From Streptomyces sp. ADI96-02 (GTDB taxonomy: Bacteria > Actinomycetota > Actinomycetes > Streptomycetales > Streptomycetaceae), in NCBI RefSeq assembly GCF_003846185.1, contig NZ_ML123034.1, positions 4,950,382-4,983,448 on the forward strand: a DNA stretch of 33,067 bases. Direction: 5' to 3'. The notes below the pieces were generated by a model that saw nothing but the letters and a program-made list of their open reading frames with translations, made no database searches and was not told where the DNA came from. This document shows, one piece after another, positions 1-7,279 of the stretch (positions are counted from its first letter, which is position 1; every line of letters begins with the position of its first letter). The translations under genes and the position numbers were made by a program.

Positions 1-13
1 ACAGAGCGGTAGG

Positions 14-45
14 CGAAGGCCCTTCACTTCGGTGGAGGGCCTTCG
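14..45. terminator. UUCG-tetraloop terminator hairpin of an upstream unit
   Basis: Positions 14-27 pair with 32-45 around a TTCG loop (28-31) closed by C-G, giving a 14-bp stem with one wobble pair. The cUUCGg tetraloop is exceptionally stable. There is no run of T after it, which is normal for Streptomyces terminators. It probably ends the unit left of the window, and it could also protect a 3' end. Confidence 0.75.
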
Positions 46-121
46 TGCTGTTCCCGGCCGGCGCACGCCCGGTCCAAGTCGCCGCCGTCGCGCGGGTTTT
101 GCGCTGCCCGGGTGTGGCGTA

Positions 122-162
122 CGGGGTTGCGCGCGAGCGGCGTTCGGGGTTGCGCGCGAGCG
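122..162. repeat. Two direct copies of an 18-bp GC-rich word
   Basis: The same 18-base word, beginning CGGGGTTGCGCGCGAG, occurs at 122-139 and 145-162, with a 23-bp period. It lies in the non-coding stretch 46-241 downstream of ndgR. I see no gene, promoter or further hairpin in that stretch. The repeat could be a short tandem duplication; its function is unknown. Confidence 0.6.
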
Positions 163-241
163 CTGTCCGGCGGGGGAGCGGGCCGGGGTGAGGAGGGCCG
201 CCACGACGCTGGGGCGGCCGATCGCCGAAAGGGGCGCCGGG

Positions 242-958
242 TCAGCCGGTGCGGCGCAGGGCCTCGCTCAGCCGGGCGGCCGAGTCGATGACCGCCTGGG
301 CGTGCATCCGGCCCGGGTGCCGGGTCAGCCGCTCGATCGGCCCGGAGACCGAGACCGCGGCCACGACGCGGTTCGACGGTCCGCGCACCGGGGCGGAGAC
401 CGAGGCGACGCCGGGCTCGCGCTCGCCGATCGACTGGGCCCAGCCCCGCCGCCGTACGCCCGAGAGCGCCGTCGCGGTGAACCGGGCCCCCTGGAGGCCG
501 CGGTGCAGGCGCTCCGGCTCCTCCCAGGCCATCAGGATCTGGGCGGAGGAGCCCGCCTTCATCGTGAGCGTGGAGCCGACCGGCACCGTGTCCCGGAGTC
601 CGGACAGCCGTTCCGCCGCCGCCACGCAGATGCGCATGTCGCCCTGCCGGCGGTAGAGCTGCGCGCTCTCGCCGGTGATGTCGCGCAGGTGGGTGAGCAC
701 CGGTCCGGCCGTGGCCAGCAGGCGGTCCTCGCCGGCCGAGGCTGCCAGCTCGGACAGCCGCGGACCGAGGATGAACCGGCCCTGCATGTCCCTCGCCACC
801 ATCCGGTGGTGTTCCAGTGCCACGGCCAGTCGATGGGCCGTGGGCCGTGCGAGCCCGGTCGCCGCGACCAGCCCGGCGAGGGTGGCCGGACCGGACTCCA
901 GGGCGCTCAATACCAGAGCTGCCTTGTCGAGAACGCCGACGCCGCTAGAGTTGTCCAT
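242..958 (-). CDS. ndgR: IclR-family regulator NdgR (AreB type)
   Basis: A 238-aa transcription factor. Residues about 20-60 form a winged helix-turn-helix (ATLAGLVAATGLARPTAHRL); the rest is an IclR effector domain. I chose the ATG at 958 because it gives the usual family length and follows GGGAG at a suitable distance. A longer reading to 1150 would run into the leuC start region. Known for the family: NdgR/AreB in Streptomyces binds upstream of leuCD and modulates leucine and other amino-acid metabolism and antibiotic production. The divergent position next to leuC fits that role. The hexamer GAGTAT also lies 6 nt before the ATG, so a leaderless mRNA is an alternative. Identification is by sequence and synteny. 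Confidence 0.93.
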   Translation of the reverse strand: MDNSSGVGVLDKAALVLSALESGPATLAGLVAATGLARPTAHRLAVALEHHRMVARDMQGRFILGPRLSELAASAGEDRLLATAGPVLTHLRDITGESAQLYRRQGDMRICVAAAERLSGLRDTVPVGSTLTMKAGSSAQILMAWEEPERLHRGLQGARFTATALSGVRRRGWAQSIGEREPGVASVSAPVRGPSNRVVAAVSVSGPIERLTRHPGRMHAQAVIDSAARLSEALRRTG

Positions 959-988
959 ACGACGATACTCCCGTCTCACTCTGTGAAA

Positions 989-1017
989 CGCAAGTTCAAT
1001 TTTCCATGGAAGTTGCG
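989..1017. promoter_or_regulatory. Candidate NdgR operator between ndgR and leuC
   Basis: The 179-bp divergent gap (959-1137) holds an AT-rich island. CGCAA (989-993) and TTGCG (1013-1017) are inverted arms that enclose a perfect 10-bp palindrome, TTCCATGGAA (1002-1011). IclR regulators bind short dyads in exactly such divergent gaps, so this is the best operator candidate here. I found no convincing -35/-10 pair for leuC. Confidence 0.45.
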
Positions 1018-1137
1018 AACCTGTAGGAGAGGCCGCACGACGGCCCGCGGCCACCGCCCCCGTACGGGGGGCGCGGACGGCCGGCACATCCGAGATCTCT
1101 AGTTGGGCCGGCGAGGACGCCGGCCGGAGGGAAAGCG

Positions 1138-2565
1138 ATGGGTAGGACACTCGCGGAGAAGGTCTGGGACGACCACGTCGTCCGGCGCGCGGAGGGCGAG
1201 CCCGACCTTCTCTTCATCGATCTGCACCTGCTGCACGAGGTGACCAGCCCGCAGGCCTTCGACGGACTGCGCCAGGCCGGACGGCCGGTGCGGCGCCTCG
1301 ACCTCACCATCGCCACCGAGGACCACAACACCCCGACCCTCGACATCGACAAGCCGATCGCCGACCCGGTCTCGCGCGCCCAGCTGGAGACACTGCGCAA
1401 GAACTGCGCGGACTTCGGCGTCCGGCTGCACCCGCTGGGCGACGTCGAGCAGGGCGTCGTCCACGTGGTGGGCCCGCAGCTCGGCCTGACCCAGCCCGGC
1501 ACCACGGTGGTCTGCGGCGACTCCCACACCTCCACGCACGGCGCGTTCGGCGCGCTGGCCTTCGGCATCGGCACCAGCCAGGTGGAACACGTGCTGGCCA
1601 CCCAGACCCTGCCGCTGGCCCGCCCGAAGACCATGGCCATCACGGTCGAGGGAGAACTGCCCGACGAGGTCACCGCGAAGGACCTCATCCTGGCGATCAT
1701 CGCCCGGATCGGCACCGGCGGCGGCCAGGGCTACATCCTCGAATACCGCGGCTCCGCCATCGAGAAGCTCTCGATGGAGGCCCGGATGACCATCTGCAAC
1801 ATGTCGATCGAGGCCGGCGCCCGCGCGGGCATGATCGCCCCCGACGCCACCACCTTCGACTACCTCCGGGGCCGCGACCACGCCCCGCGGGGCGAGGACT
1901 GGGACGCGGCAGTCGCGTACTGGCGGACGCTGCGCTCGGACGACGACGCGGTGTTCGACGCCGAGGTCGTCATCGACGCCGCCGAACTGGCCCCGTTCGT
2001 CACCTGGGGAACCAACCCCGGCCAGGGCGCGCCGCTGTCGGCCAACGTCCCCGATCCCGCTTCGTACGAGGACGCCTCGGAGCGCAACGCCGCCGAAAAG
2101 GCCCTGGAGTACATGGGGTTGACCGCCGGGCAGCCGCTGCGCGAGATCGACGTGGACACCGTCTTCGTAGGTTCGTGCACCAACGGCCGGATCGAGGACC
2201 TGCGCAACGCGGCCTCGGTCCTGGACGGCCGCAAAGTCGCCGACGGCGTACGGATGCTGGTCGTCCCCGGCTCCGTCCGGGTCGCCCTCCAAGCCGTCGA
2301 GGAGGGCCTGGACAAGGTCTTCACCGCCGCCGGCGCCGAATGGCGGCACGCGGGCTGCTCGATGTGCCTCGGCATGAACCCCGACCAGCTGGCCCCCGGC
2401 GAGCGCTCCGCCTCCACCTCGAACCGCAACTTCGAGGGCCGGCAGGGCAAGGGCGGACGCACCCATCTGGTCTCGCCCCAGGTCGCCGCCGCCACGGCGG
2501 TACTGGGCCATCTGGCCTCGCCCGCCGATCTGTCCGACACCCGTACCCCCGCCGGAGTCCGATAG
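1138..2565 (+). CDS. leuC: 3-isopropylmalate dehydratase, large subunit
   Basis: A 475-aa protein of the aconitase superfamily that isomerises 2- to 3-isopropylmalate in leucine synthesis, as a heterodimer with LeuD in the cytoplasm. The three [4Fe-4S] ligands are visible: Cys347 in GSCTNG, and Cys407 and Cys410 in GCSMCLGMNP. The substrate-channel motif CGDSHTSTHGAFG is also present. The length matches E. coli LeuC (about 466 aa). The ATG is preceded by GGAGG (1126-1130) with 7-nt spacing. leuD starts 2 nt after the stop, so the subunits are probably translationally coupled. Likely controlled by the divergent NdgR. Confidence 0.98.
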   Translation: MGRTLAEKVWDDHVVRRAEGEPDLLFIDLHLLHEVTSPQAFDGLRQAGRPVRRLDLTIATEDHNTPTLDIDKPIADPVSRAQLETLRKNCADFGVRLHPLGDVEQGVVHVVGPQLGLTQPGTTVVCGDSHTSTHGAFGALAFGIGTSQVEHVLATQTLPLARPKTMAITVEGELPDEVTAKDLILAIIARIGTGGGQGYILEYRGSAIEKLSMEARMTICNMSIEAGARAGMIAPDATTFDYLRGRDHAPRGEDWDAAVAYWRTLRSDDDAVFDAEVVIDAAELAPFVTWGTNPGQGAPLSANVPDPASYEDASERNAAEKALEYMGLTAGQPLREIDVDTVFVGSCTNGRIEDLRNAASVLDGRKVADGVRMLVVPGSVRVALQAVEEGLDKVFTAAGAEWRHAGCSMCLGMNPDQLAPGERSASTSNRNFEGRQGKGGRTHLVSPQVAAATAVLGHLASPADLSDTRTPAGVR

Positions 2566-2567
2566 CC

Positions 2568-3161
2568 ATGGAAGCCTTCACCACCCACACCGGCCGGGCC
2601 GTCCCGCTGCGCCGCAGCAACGTCGACACCGACCAGATCATCCCCGCGCACTGGCTGAAGAAGGTCACCCGCGACGGCTTCGAGGACGGGCTCTTCGAAG
2701 CCTGGCGCAAGGACGAGAACTTCGTCCTCAACCGCCCCGAGCGCGAGGGCGCCTCGGTCCTGGTGGCGGGCCCCGACTTCGGTACGGGCTCCTCCCGCGA
2801 GCACGCGGTCTGGGCCCTGCAGAACTTCGGCTTCAAGGCCGTGGTCTCCTCCCGCTTCGCCGACATCTTCCGCGGCAACTCGCTGAAGAACGGACTGCTG
2901 ACCGTGGTCCTGGACCAGAAGGTCGTCGACACCCTGTGGGAGCTGACCGAGGCCGACCCGACGGCCGAGATCACCGTCGACCTGGAGGCCCGGCAGGTCC
3001 GCGCCGAGGGTGTCACGGCCGACTTCGAGCTCGACGAGAACGCCCGCTGGCGCCTGCTCAACGGGCTCGACGACATCAGCCTCACCCTTCAGAACGAAGC
3101 GGACATCTCCGCGTACGAAGCGGCCAGGCCGGGCTTCAAGCCGCGTACCATCGAGGCCTGA
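2568..3161 (+). CDS. leuD: 3-isopropylmalate dehydratase, small subunit
   Basis: A 197-aa swivel-domain partner of LeuC. Visible family motifs are NVDTDQIIPAHWLK near the N-terminus (about residues 18-31) and GPDFGTGSSREHAVWAL (about 67-83), whose glycine/serine loop contributes to the active site. The ATG begins 2 nt after the leuC stop. A strong hairpin follows the stop at 3179-3210, so leuCD appears to be a complete two-gene operon. Length is normal for bacteria (about 200 aa). Confidence 0.98.
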   Translation: MEAFTTHTGRAVPLRRSNVDTDQIIPAHWLKKVTRDGFEDGLFEAWRKDENFVLNRPEREGASVLVAGPDFGTGSSREHAVWALQNFGFKAVVSSRFADIFRGNSLKNGLLTVVLDQKVVDTLWELTEADPTAEITVDLEARQVRAEGVTADFELDENARWRLLNGLDDISLTLQNEADISAYEAARPGFKPRTIEA

Positions 3162-3178
3162 GCAGCACGTTTCCAGGA

Positions 3179-3210
3179 CTGCGCCCCTCGCCTTCGGACG
3201 GGGGGCGCAG
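3179..3210 (+). terminator. leuCD terminator with TTCG loop
   Basis: CTGCGCCCC (3179-3187) pairs with GGGGCGCAG (3202-3210). The inner part closes further, with one mismatch, on a TTCG loop (3193-3196). It is 17 nt after the leuD stop and has no T tract. Confidence 0.8.
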
Positions 3211-3253
3211 TCGCTTGTTGAGACCCCGTCGGGCGACAACTCGCCCCAGATGG

Positions 3254-3259
3254 CACAAT
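3254..3259 (+). promoter_or_regulatory. Candidate -10 box of a leaderless gene
   Basis: CACAAT lies 6 nt before the ATG of the 75-aa gene, and no Shine-Dalgarno lies between. Transcription would start at or next to the A of the ATG. No good -35 is visible. Confidence 0.45.
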
Positions 3260-3265
3260 CGGTGC

Positions 3266-3493
3266 ATGGAACGCGACAGCCAACTCAAGCTCTATGGCCA
3301 AGTCGCCGACCGATTGAAGGAAGCGCACGCGAAGGTGCGTGCACTGCAAGTCCCGGAGAGCGTACGGATGGCGCTCTCCCGGAAGCTGCTGGTCGTCACG
3401 GCCGCGGCGAAGCACGATCTCCCGGACGCGGCAAGGCGTCTGGACCGGTTGATGAAGGACCTCGATGAGGGCCGATTCCCCGAAGGTGACTGA
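3266..3493 (+). CDS. Conserved small protein of unknown function (75 aa)
   Basis: A 75-aa charged, probably all-helical protein beginning MERDSQLKLYGQVADRLKEA. I see no signal peptide, membrane segment or catalytic motif. Codon usage is strongly GC3 and the position between leuD and hupS is conserved in S. coelicolor from memory (SCO5555), so it is likely real. There is no ribosome-binding site; the ATG lies 6 nt after CACAAT, suggesting a leaderless mRNA. Function cannot be assigned. Confidence 0.8.
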   Translation: MERDSQLKLYGQVADRLKEAHAKVRALQVPESVRMALSRKLLVVTAAAKHDLPDAARRLDRLMKDLDEGRFPEGD

Positions 3494-3495
3494 CA

Positions 3496-3511
3496 CTGCG
3501 GAACTCCGCAG
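3496..3511 (+). terminator. Short hairpin after the 75-aa gene
   Basis: CTGCGG (3496-3501) and CCGCAG (3506-3511) form a 6-bp stem with a 4-nt loop, just after the stop codon. It is weak as a terminator on its own. Confidence 0.35.
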
Positions 3512-3556
3512 CGGTCGACTTCGTTGCGGCACTAGGGTGATTAGCCCGTTTCGTGT

Positions 3557-3585
3557 TTGATTTGCGGTATATATCTGCCTAACGT
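3557..3585 (+). promoter_or_regulatory. Candidate hupS promoter
   Basis: TTGATT (3557-3562) and TAACGT (3580-3585) are separated by exactly 17 bp, within an unusually AT-rich stretch (about 3541-3615) for this genome. The predicted start is near 3592, giving a leader of about 45 nt that includes AAGGGG before the GTG. Confidence 0.5.
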
Positions 3586-3636
3586 GCGAAAAAGCTTGAA
3601 CACTTTCGTTCTGGCAATGTCTCCGAAGGGGAAGAC

Positions 3637-4314
3637 GTGAACAAGGCGCAGCTCGTAGAAGCGATTGCCGACAAGGTCGGCGGCCGTCAGCAGGCCGCGG
3701 ACGCGGTCGACGCGGTACTCGACGCCATCGTCCGGGCCGTGGTCGCCGGTGACCGTGTCTCGGTCACCGGCTTCGGTTCGTTCGAGAAGGTCGACCGCCC
3801 CGCCCGGTACGCCCGCAACCCGCAGACGGGTGAGCGGGTGCGGGTCAAGAAGACCTCGGTGCCCCGCTTCCGCGCGGGTCAGGGCTTCAAGGACCTGGTG
3901 AGCGGCTCGAAGAAGCTCCCCAAGAACGACGTGGCCGTGAAGAAGGCCCCCAAGGGCAGCCTCTCGGGCGGATCTTCCGCCGCGCGTACGACGGTCAAGG
4001 CCGCCGCCGCCAAGAAGTCCGCCGCCAAGAAGGCCACGGCGAAGAAGACCACCGCCAAGAAGGCCGTGGCCCCGGCGAAGAAGACCACCGCCACCGCCAA
4101 GAAGGCCACCGCGAAGAAGGCCACCGCGACGGCCAAGAAGGCCACGCCGGCCGCGAAGAAGGCGTCCCCGGCGAAGAAGACCGCGACGACCGCCAAGAAG
4201 GCCGTCGCCGGCAAGACCGCGCCCGCCAAGAAGACCACGGCGAAGAAGGCGCCCGCGAAGAAGACCACGGCGCGCACGACCACGGCCAAGAAGGCCACCG
4301 CACGCAAGAAGTGA
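3637..4314 (+). CDS. hupS: HU-family nucleoid protein with histone-H1-like lysine tail (HupS)
   Basis: A 225-aa DNA-binding protein. Residues 1 to about 95 are a complete HU fold, including GFGSFEKVDRPARYARNPQTG (the DNA-binding arm region). From about residue 110 to the end the chain is a low-complexity Lys/Ala/Thr tail of repeated AKK, TAKK and ATAKK units, resembling histone H1. Known for the family: Streptomyces HupS is the tailed HU paralog that helps compact the spore nucleoid, while HupA is short. The GTG start is supported by AAGGGG upstream and by the HU N-terminus MNKAQLVEAIADK. A strong hairpin follows. Tail repeats change length easily by recombination, so tail length may differ among strains. 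Confidence 0.95.
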   Translation: MNKAQLVEAIADKVGGRQQAADAVDAVLDAIVRAVVAGDRVSVTGFGSFEKVDRPARYARNPQTGERVRVKKTSVPRFRAGQGFKDLVSGSKKLPKNDVAVKKAPKGSLSGGSSAARTTVKAAAAKKSAAKKATAKKTTAKKAVAPAKKTTATAKKATAKKATATAKKATPAAKKASPAKKTATTAKKAVAGKTAPAKKTTAKKAPAKKTTARTTTAKKATARKK

Positions 4315-4345
4315 CACCGGGCGACCACTCGCCCCTCACACGCGC

Positions 4346-4379
4346 CGGGCCGGGCTCCCTCTCTGGGGAGCCCGGCCCG
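4346..4379. terminator. Bidirectional terminator between hupS and the minus-strand 67-aa gene
   Basis: A 14-bp perfect stem pairs 4346-4359 with 4366-4379 around a 6-nt loop (TCTCTG). It lies 32 nt after hupS and about 58 nt beyond the end of the convergent gene, so it probably serves both. No T tract. Confidence 0.8.
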
Positions 4380-4437
4380 CGGGCTGTCCGGGGCCGCTTC
4401 GCCCCCCGGTGGGCGCCCGAGTCGCCCCGGTCGCGCC

Positions 4438-4641
4438 TCAGAACGTCTGGAGCGTCACCAGCGTGATCCGCAGGGCCGCCCCCTCGCCCTCGCCCTCGAT
4501 CCGCACCCGCTGCCCGGGACGCAGGAGCAGCAGACCGCCCGCGTCGAACGCGGCGGCGTCGAAGTCCACCGGGGTGCCGTCGTCCAGCAGCACACTGCCG
4601 CCGCGGGTCTCGGGGTCGTACGTGTACGAGGTCGCCTGCAT
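4438..4641 (-). CDS. Small conserved protein of unknown function (67 aa)
   Basis: A 67-aa protein reading MQATSYTYDPETRGG..., with predicted short beta strands (GGSVLLDDGTPVDFD, QRVRIEGEGEGAALRI). The RG-rich start, glycine turns and basic patch recall small OB-fold or cold-shock-like proteins, but I see no RNP motif, so this is only a suggestion. It lies downstream of cofC on the same strand. Its ATG has no Shine-Dalgarno and follows TAGGCT by 7 nt, suggesting a leaderless transcript. Confidence 0.75.
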   Translation of the reverse strand: MQATSYTYDPETRGGSVLLDDGTPVDFDAAAFDAGGLLLLRPGQRVRIEGEGEGAALRITLVTLQTF

Positions 4642-4648
4642 GGGCGGC

Positions 4649-4654
4649 AGCCTA
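4649..4654 (-). promoter_or_regulatory. -10 box overlapping the cofC stop codon
   Basis: On the minus strand TAGGCT lies 7 nt before the ATG of the 67-aa gene. Its first three bases are the TAG stop codon of cofC (4652-4654). Confidence 0.5.
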
Positions 4655-5335
4655 GCGGTCCGGGACCGGGGAGAGGGAGGCCGCGAGCCGCGCGGTGTGC
4701 GGTCCCAGGCCCAGCGCCCGGGCGGCCCGCAGATCCTCGCCCGTATCCACGTCCCGGCGCACCGAGCCGAGAGCGGGCAGGTCGATTTCCACCGCGCCCG
4801 ACGCCAGGTGCCGTGCCCCGGACGGACCACCGAAAGCCGGCCGCAATTCCACTCCCGGGGCGGCGGACAGAAATGTCGTCCCGATTCCCGCCGCATCCCT
4901 GAGAAAAGCGCGGGGAAAAGCGGAAGCGCAATCGAGCACCCGCGCCAATTCCTCGGCGCGCAGCGCCGGCAGATCCGCGTTGAGCGCCGCCGCCCGCGCG
5001 CCCGGCCGCAGCGCCCGCACCATGGCGGCGCCGTACGCCAGGGCCGCGTTCAGGCCGGCCGCCGGCGCGTCCGGCACGATCCGCGCCCCGAGCGCGGACA
5101 GCGCCGCGCCGGCCACCGCGTCGTCCGTGACGACCACCACATCCCGCACCAAAGCGCAGGACAGCGCCGCGGCCACCGTGTCCTGGGCGAACGCCAGGGC
5201 CAGCCCGGGCCGCGACCGCTCGCCCACCGCCAGTCCCAGGCGGCTCTTGGCCCGCGCGAGCGGCTTGAGCGGAACGACCAGGGACCAGGCCCCGGCCGGA
5301 TCGGTGTTCGTGGCGATCTCCCCTTCCATGCGCAT
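4652..5335 (-). CDS. cofC: 2-phospho-L-lactate / phosphoenolpyruvate guanylyltransferase (coenzyme F420 synthesis)
   Basis: A 227-aa nucleotidyltransferase of the CofC/FbiD family. It activates phosphoenolpyruvate or 2-phospholactate with GTP to make the side-chain donor for coenzyme F420; actinobacterial FbiD uses phosphoenolpyruvate. Visible motifs are VVPLKPLARAKSRLG (about residues 20-34, nucleotide loop), DVVVVTDD (about 65-72) and NADLPALRAEEL (about 118-129, metal-binding Asp). No other F420 gene is in the window. The start is uncertain: ATG at 5335 follows GAGAAT by 8 nt (possible leaderless mRNA), while ATG at 5329 is two codons inside. Confidence 0.88.
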   Translation of the reverse strand: MRMEGEIATNTDPAGAWSLVVPLKPLARAKSRLGLAVGERSRPGLALAFAQDTVAAALSCALVRDVVVVTDDAVAGAALSALGARIVPDAPAAGLNAALAYGAAMVRALRPGARAAALNADLPALRAEELARVLDCASAFPRAFLRDAAGIGTTFLSAAPGVELRPAFGGPSGARHLASGAVEIDLPALGSVRRDVDTGEDLRAARALGLGPHTARLAASLSPVPDR

Positions 5336-5485
5336 CAGGACTTATTCTCACCTGCCGGCCCCACAACCCGGAGGTGTGGGCCGGGGGGTGAGGCGTACGG
5401 TGTTCTCGACAGAGCAGGGGCCTGGGGCGAGACTTGACCGTCAGTAGCCAACAGCAGGTCGAAGTCCTTAGAGGAAGGTGTCCGA

Positions 5486-6238
5486 GTGTCCCGCCGCAGA
5501 ATCGGCTTCTGGTACCGTCTGGCGGCGGTCATCGCCAAGCCGCCACTGGTGGTTCTGTTCAAGCGGGACTGGCGGGGGATGGAACACATTCCGGCCGACG
5601 GCGGATTCATCACGGCGGTCAATCACAACTCCTATCTGGACCCGCTCTCCTACGGCCACTTCCAGTACAACACCGGGCGGGTGCCCCGGCTGCTGGCGAA
5701 GGCCGCCCTCTTCCGCACTCCTTTCGTCGGGATGATTCTGCGCGGCACCGGCCAGATCCCCGTCTACCGCGAGTCGACCGACGCGCTGGACGCCTTCCGG
5801 GCCGCCGTCGAGGCCATCGAGCGCGGCGAGTGCGTCGCCTTCTACCCCGAGGGCACCCTCACCCGCGACCCCGACCTGTGGCCGATGGCCGGCAAGACCG
5901 GGGCCGCCCGCGTGGCGCTGATGACGAAGGCGCCGGTCATCCCCGTCGCCCAGTGGGGCGCCAACCTCGCGATGCCGCCGTACGCCACGGAGAACAAGCT
6001 CCGGCTGTTCCCCCGCAAGACGCTCCGGGTCCAGGCCGGACCGCCCGTCGACCTCAGCCGCTTCCACGGCCTGGAGGCCACGCCCGAGGTGCTGCGCGAG
6101 GCCACCGAGGCCATCATGGCCGCGGTCACCCGCGAGCTGGAGGACCTGCGCGGGGAGCGCGCCCCCGCCGAGCTCTACGATCACCGCAAAGCCCGTGCTG
6201 AACAACGGCGCAGGGCGCAGGGAAAGGGACCCACGTGA
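5486..6238 (+). CDS. plsC: 1-acyl-sn-glycerol-3-phosphate acyltransferase (PlsC family)
   Basis: A 250-aa membrane-associated enzyme that acylates lysophosphatidic acid in phospholipid synthesis. The catalytic HX4D motif is at 47-52 (NHNSYLD) and the glycerol-phosphate motif is FYPEGTLTRD (119-128). A hydrophobic N-terminal stretch (about 13-26) could contact the membrane. The GTG at 5486 follows GAGGAAGG (5471-5478) at 7 nt; the GTG at 5478 is in another frame. The stop overlaps the gpsA start (GTGA), coupling two phosphatidate-pathway enzymes. The acyl acceptor cannot be proven from sequence because paralogs exist. Confidence 0.93.
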   Translation: MSRRRIGFWYRLAAVIAKPPLVVLFKRDWRGMEHIPADGGFITAVNHNSYLDPLSYGHFQYNTGRVPRLLAKAALFRTPFVGMILRGTGQIPVYRESTDALDAFRAAVEAIERGECVAFYPEGTLTRDPDLWPMAGKTGAARVALMTKAPVIPVAQWGANLAMPPYATENKLRLFPRKTLRVQAGPPVDLSRFHGLEATPEVLREATEAIMAAVTRELEDLRGERAPAELYDHRKARAEQRRRAQGKGPT

Positions 6239-7245
6239 CGCACCCCGCACAAGCGGCCGTCTTCGGAACCGGCTCATGGGGTACGGCGTTCGCCGTGATC
6301 CTCGCCGACGCGGGCTGCGAGGTCACCCTCTGGGGCCGCCGCGCCGAGGTCGCCGAGACCATCAACACCACCCGCACCAACCCGGACTACCTGCCGGGCA
6401 TCGAGCTTCCCGCGTCGATCCGCGCCACCACGGACGCGGCCGAGGCCCTGCGCGGCGCCGAGTTCGCCTTCCTCGTCGTGCCCTCCCAGACGCTGCGCGC
6501 CAACCTCGCCGACTGGGCCCCGCACCTGGAGCCGGACACCGTCCTGGTCTCCCTGATGAAGGGCGTCGAACTGGGCACGGCCGAGCTGATGAGCGAGGTC
6601 ATCGCGGACGTCACCAAGGTCTCCGCCGACCGCATCGCCGTCGTCTCCGGCCCCAACCTGGCCAAGGAGATCGCCGAACGCCGGCCCGCCGCGGCCGTCG
6701 TCGCCTGCGCCGACGAGTCCGTCGCCCAGCGCCTCCAGGCCGCCTGCCACACCCCGTACTTCCGCCCGTACACCAACACCGACGTCGTGGGCTGCGAGCT
6801 CGGCGGCGCCGTGAAGAACGTCATCGGCCTGGCCGTCGGCATCGCGGACGGCATGGGCCTGGGCGACAACACCAAGGGCTCCCTCATCACCCGCGGCCTC
6901 GCCGAGACCACCCGCCTGGGTCTGGCCATGGGCGCCGACCCGTTGACGTTCTCCGGACTCGCGGGCCTGGGCGACCTGGTGGCGACCTGCTCCTCGCCGC
7001 TCTCGCGCAACCACACCTTCGGCACCAACCTCGGCCGCGGCATGACGCTCCAGGAGACGATCGCCGTCACCAAGCAGACCGCCGAGGGCGTCAAGTCCTG
7101 CGAATCGGTCCTCGACCTGGCACGCAGGCACGGGGTCGACATGCCGATCACCGAAACCGTCGTCTCCATCGTCCACGAGGGCAAGTCCCCGGTCGTCGCC
7201 GTCAAGGAGCTGATGTCACGGAGCGCCAAGGCCGAGCGACGCTGA
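6235..7245 (+). CDS. gpsA: NAD(P)-dependent glycerol-3-phosphate dehydrogenase
   Basis: A 336-aa cytoplasmic enzyme that reduces dihydroxyacetone phosphate to sn-glycerol-3-phosphate, the backbone for phospholipids. The Rossmann loop GTGSWGTAFA is at 11-20, and the catalytic lysine is Lys194 in GGAVKNVIGLAVG. The conserved glycine-rich segment LAGLGDLVATCSSPLSRN is near residue 243. The GTG start overlaps the plsC stop by 4 nt and follows AAAGGGA, so the two genes form an operon. Confidence 0.97.
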   Translation: MTHPAQAAVFGTGSWGTAFAVILADAGCEVTLWGRRAEVAETINTTRTNPDYLPGIELPASIRATTDAAEALRGAEFAFLVVPSQTLRANLADWAPHLEPDTVLVSLMKGVELGTAELMSEVIADVTKVSADRIAVVSGPNLAKEIAERRPAAAVVACADESVAQRLQAACHTPYFRPYTNTDVVGCELGGAVKNVIGLAVGIADGMGLGDNTKGSLITRGLAETTRLGLAMGADPLTFSGLAGLGDLVATCSSPLSRNHTFGTNLGRGMTLQETIAVTKQTAEGVKSCESVLDLARRHGVDMPITETVVSIVHEGKSPVVAVKELMSRSAKAERR

Positions 7246-7270
7246 CGTCTCCCTTACCAGCAGGTACGCT
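7242..7270 (+). promoter_or_regulatory. ddlA promoter, probably leaderless
   Basis: CTGACG (7242-7247) and TACGCT (7265-7270) are spaced 17 bp. The -35 overlaps the gpsA stop. The ddlA ATG is 9 nt after the -10, and no Shine-Dalgarno is present, so the transcript should begin at or within about 3 nt of the start codon. Confidence 0.6.
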
Positions 7271-7279
7271 CATCGCGAT

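Noticed and set aside
4000..4310. Repeated AAGAAGGCC-like words in the hupS tail as a tandem repeat or CRISPR
   Set aside because: They are the codons of the lysine-alanine tail of HupS, in frame and irregular, with no spacers.
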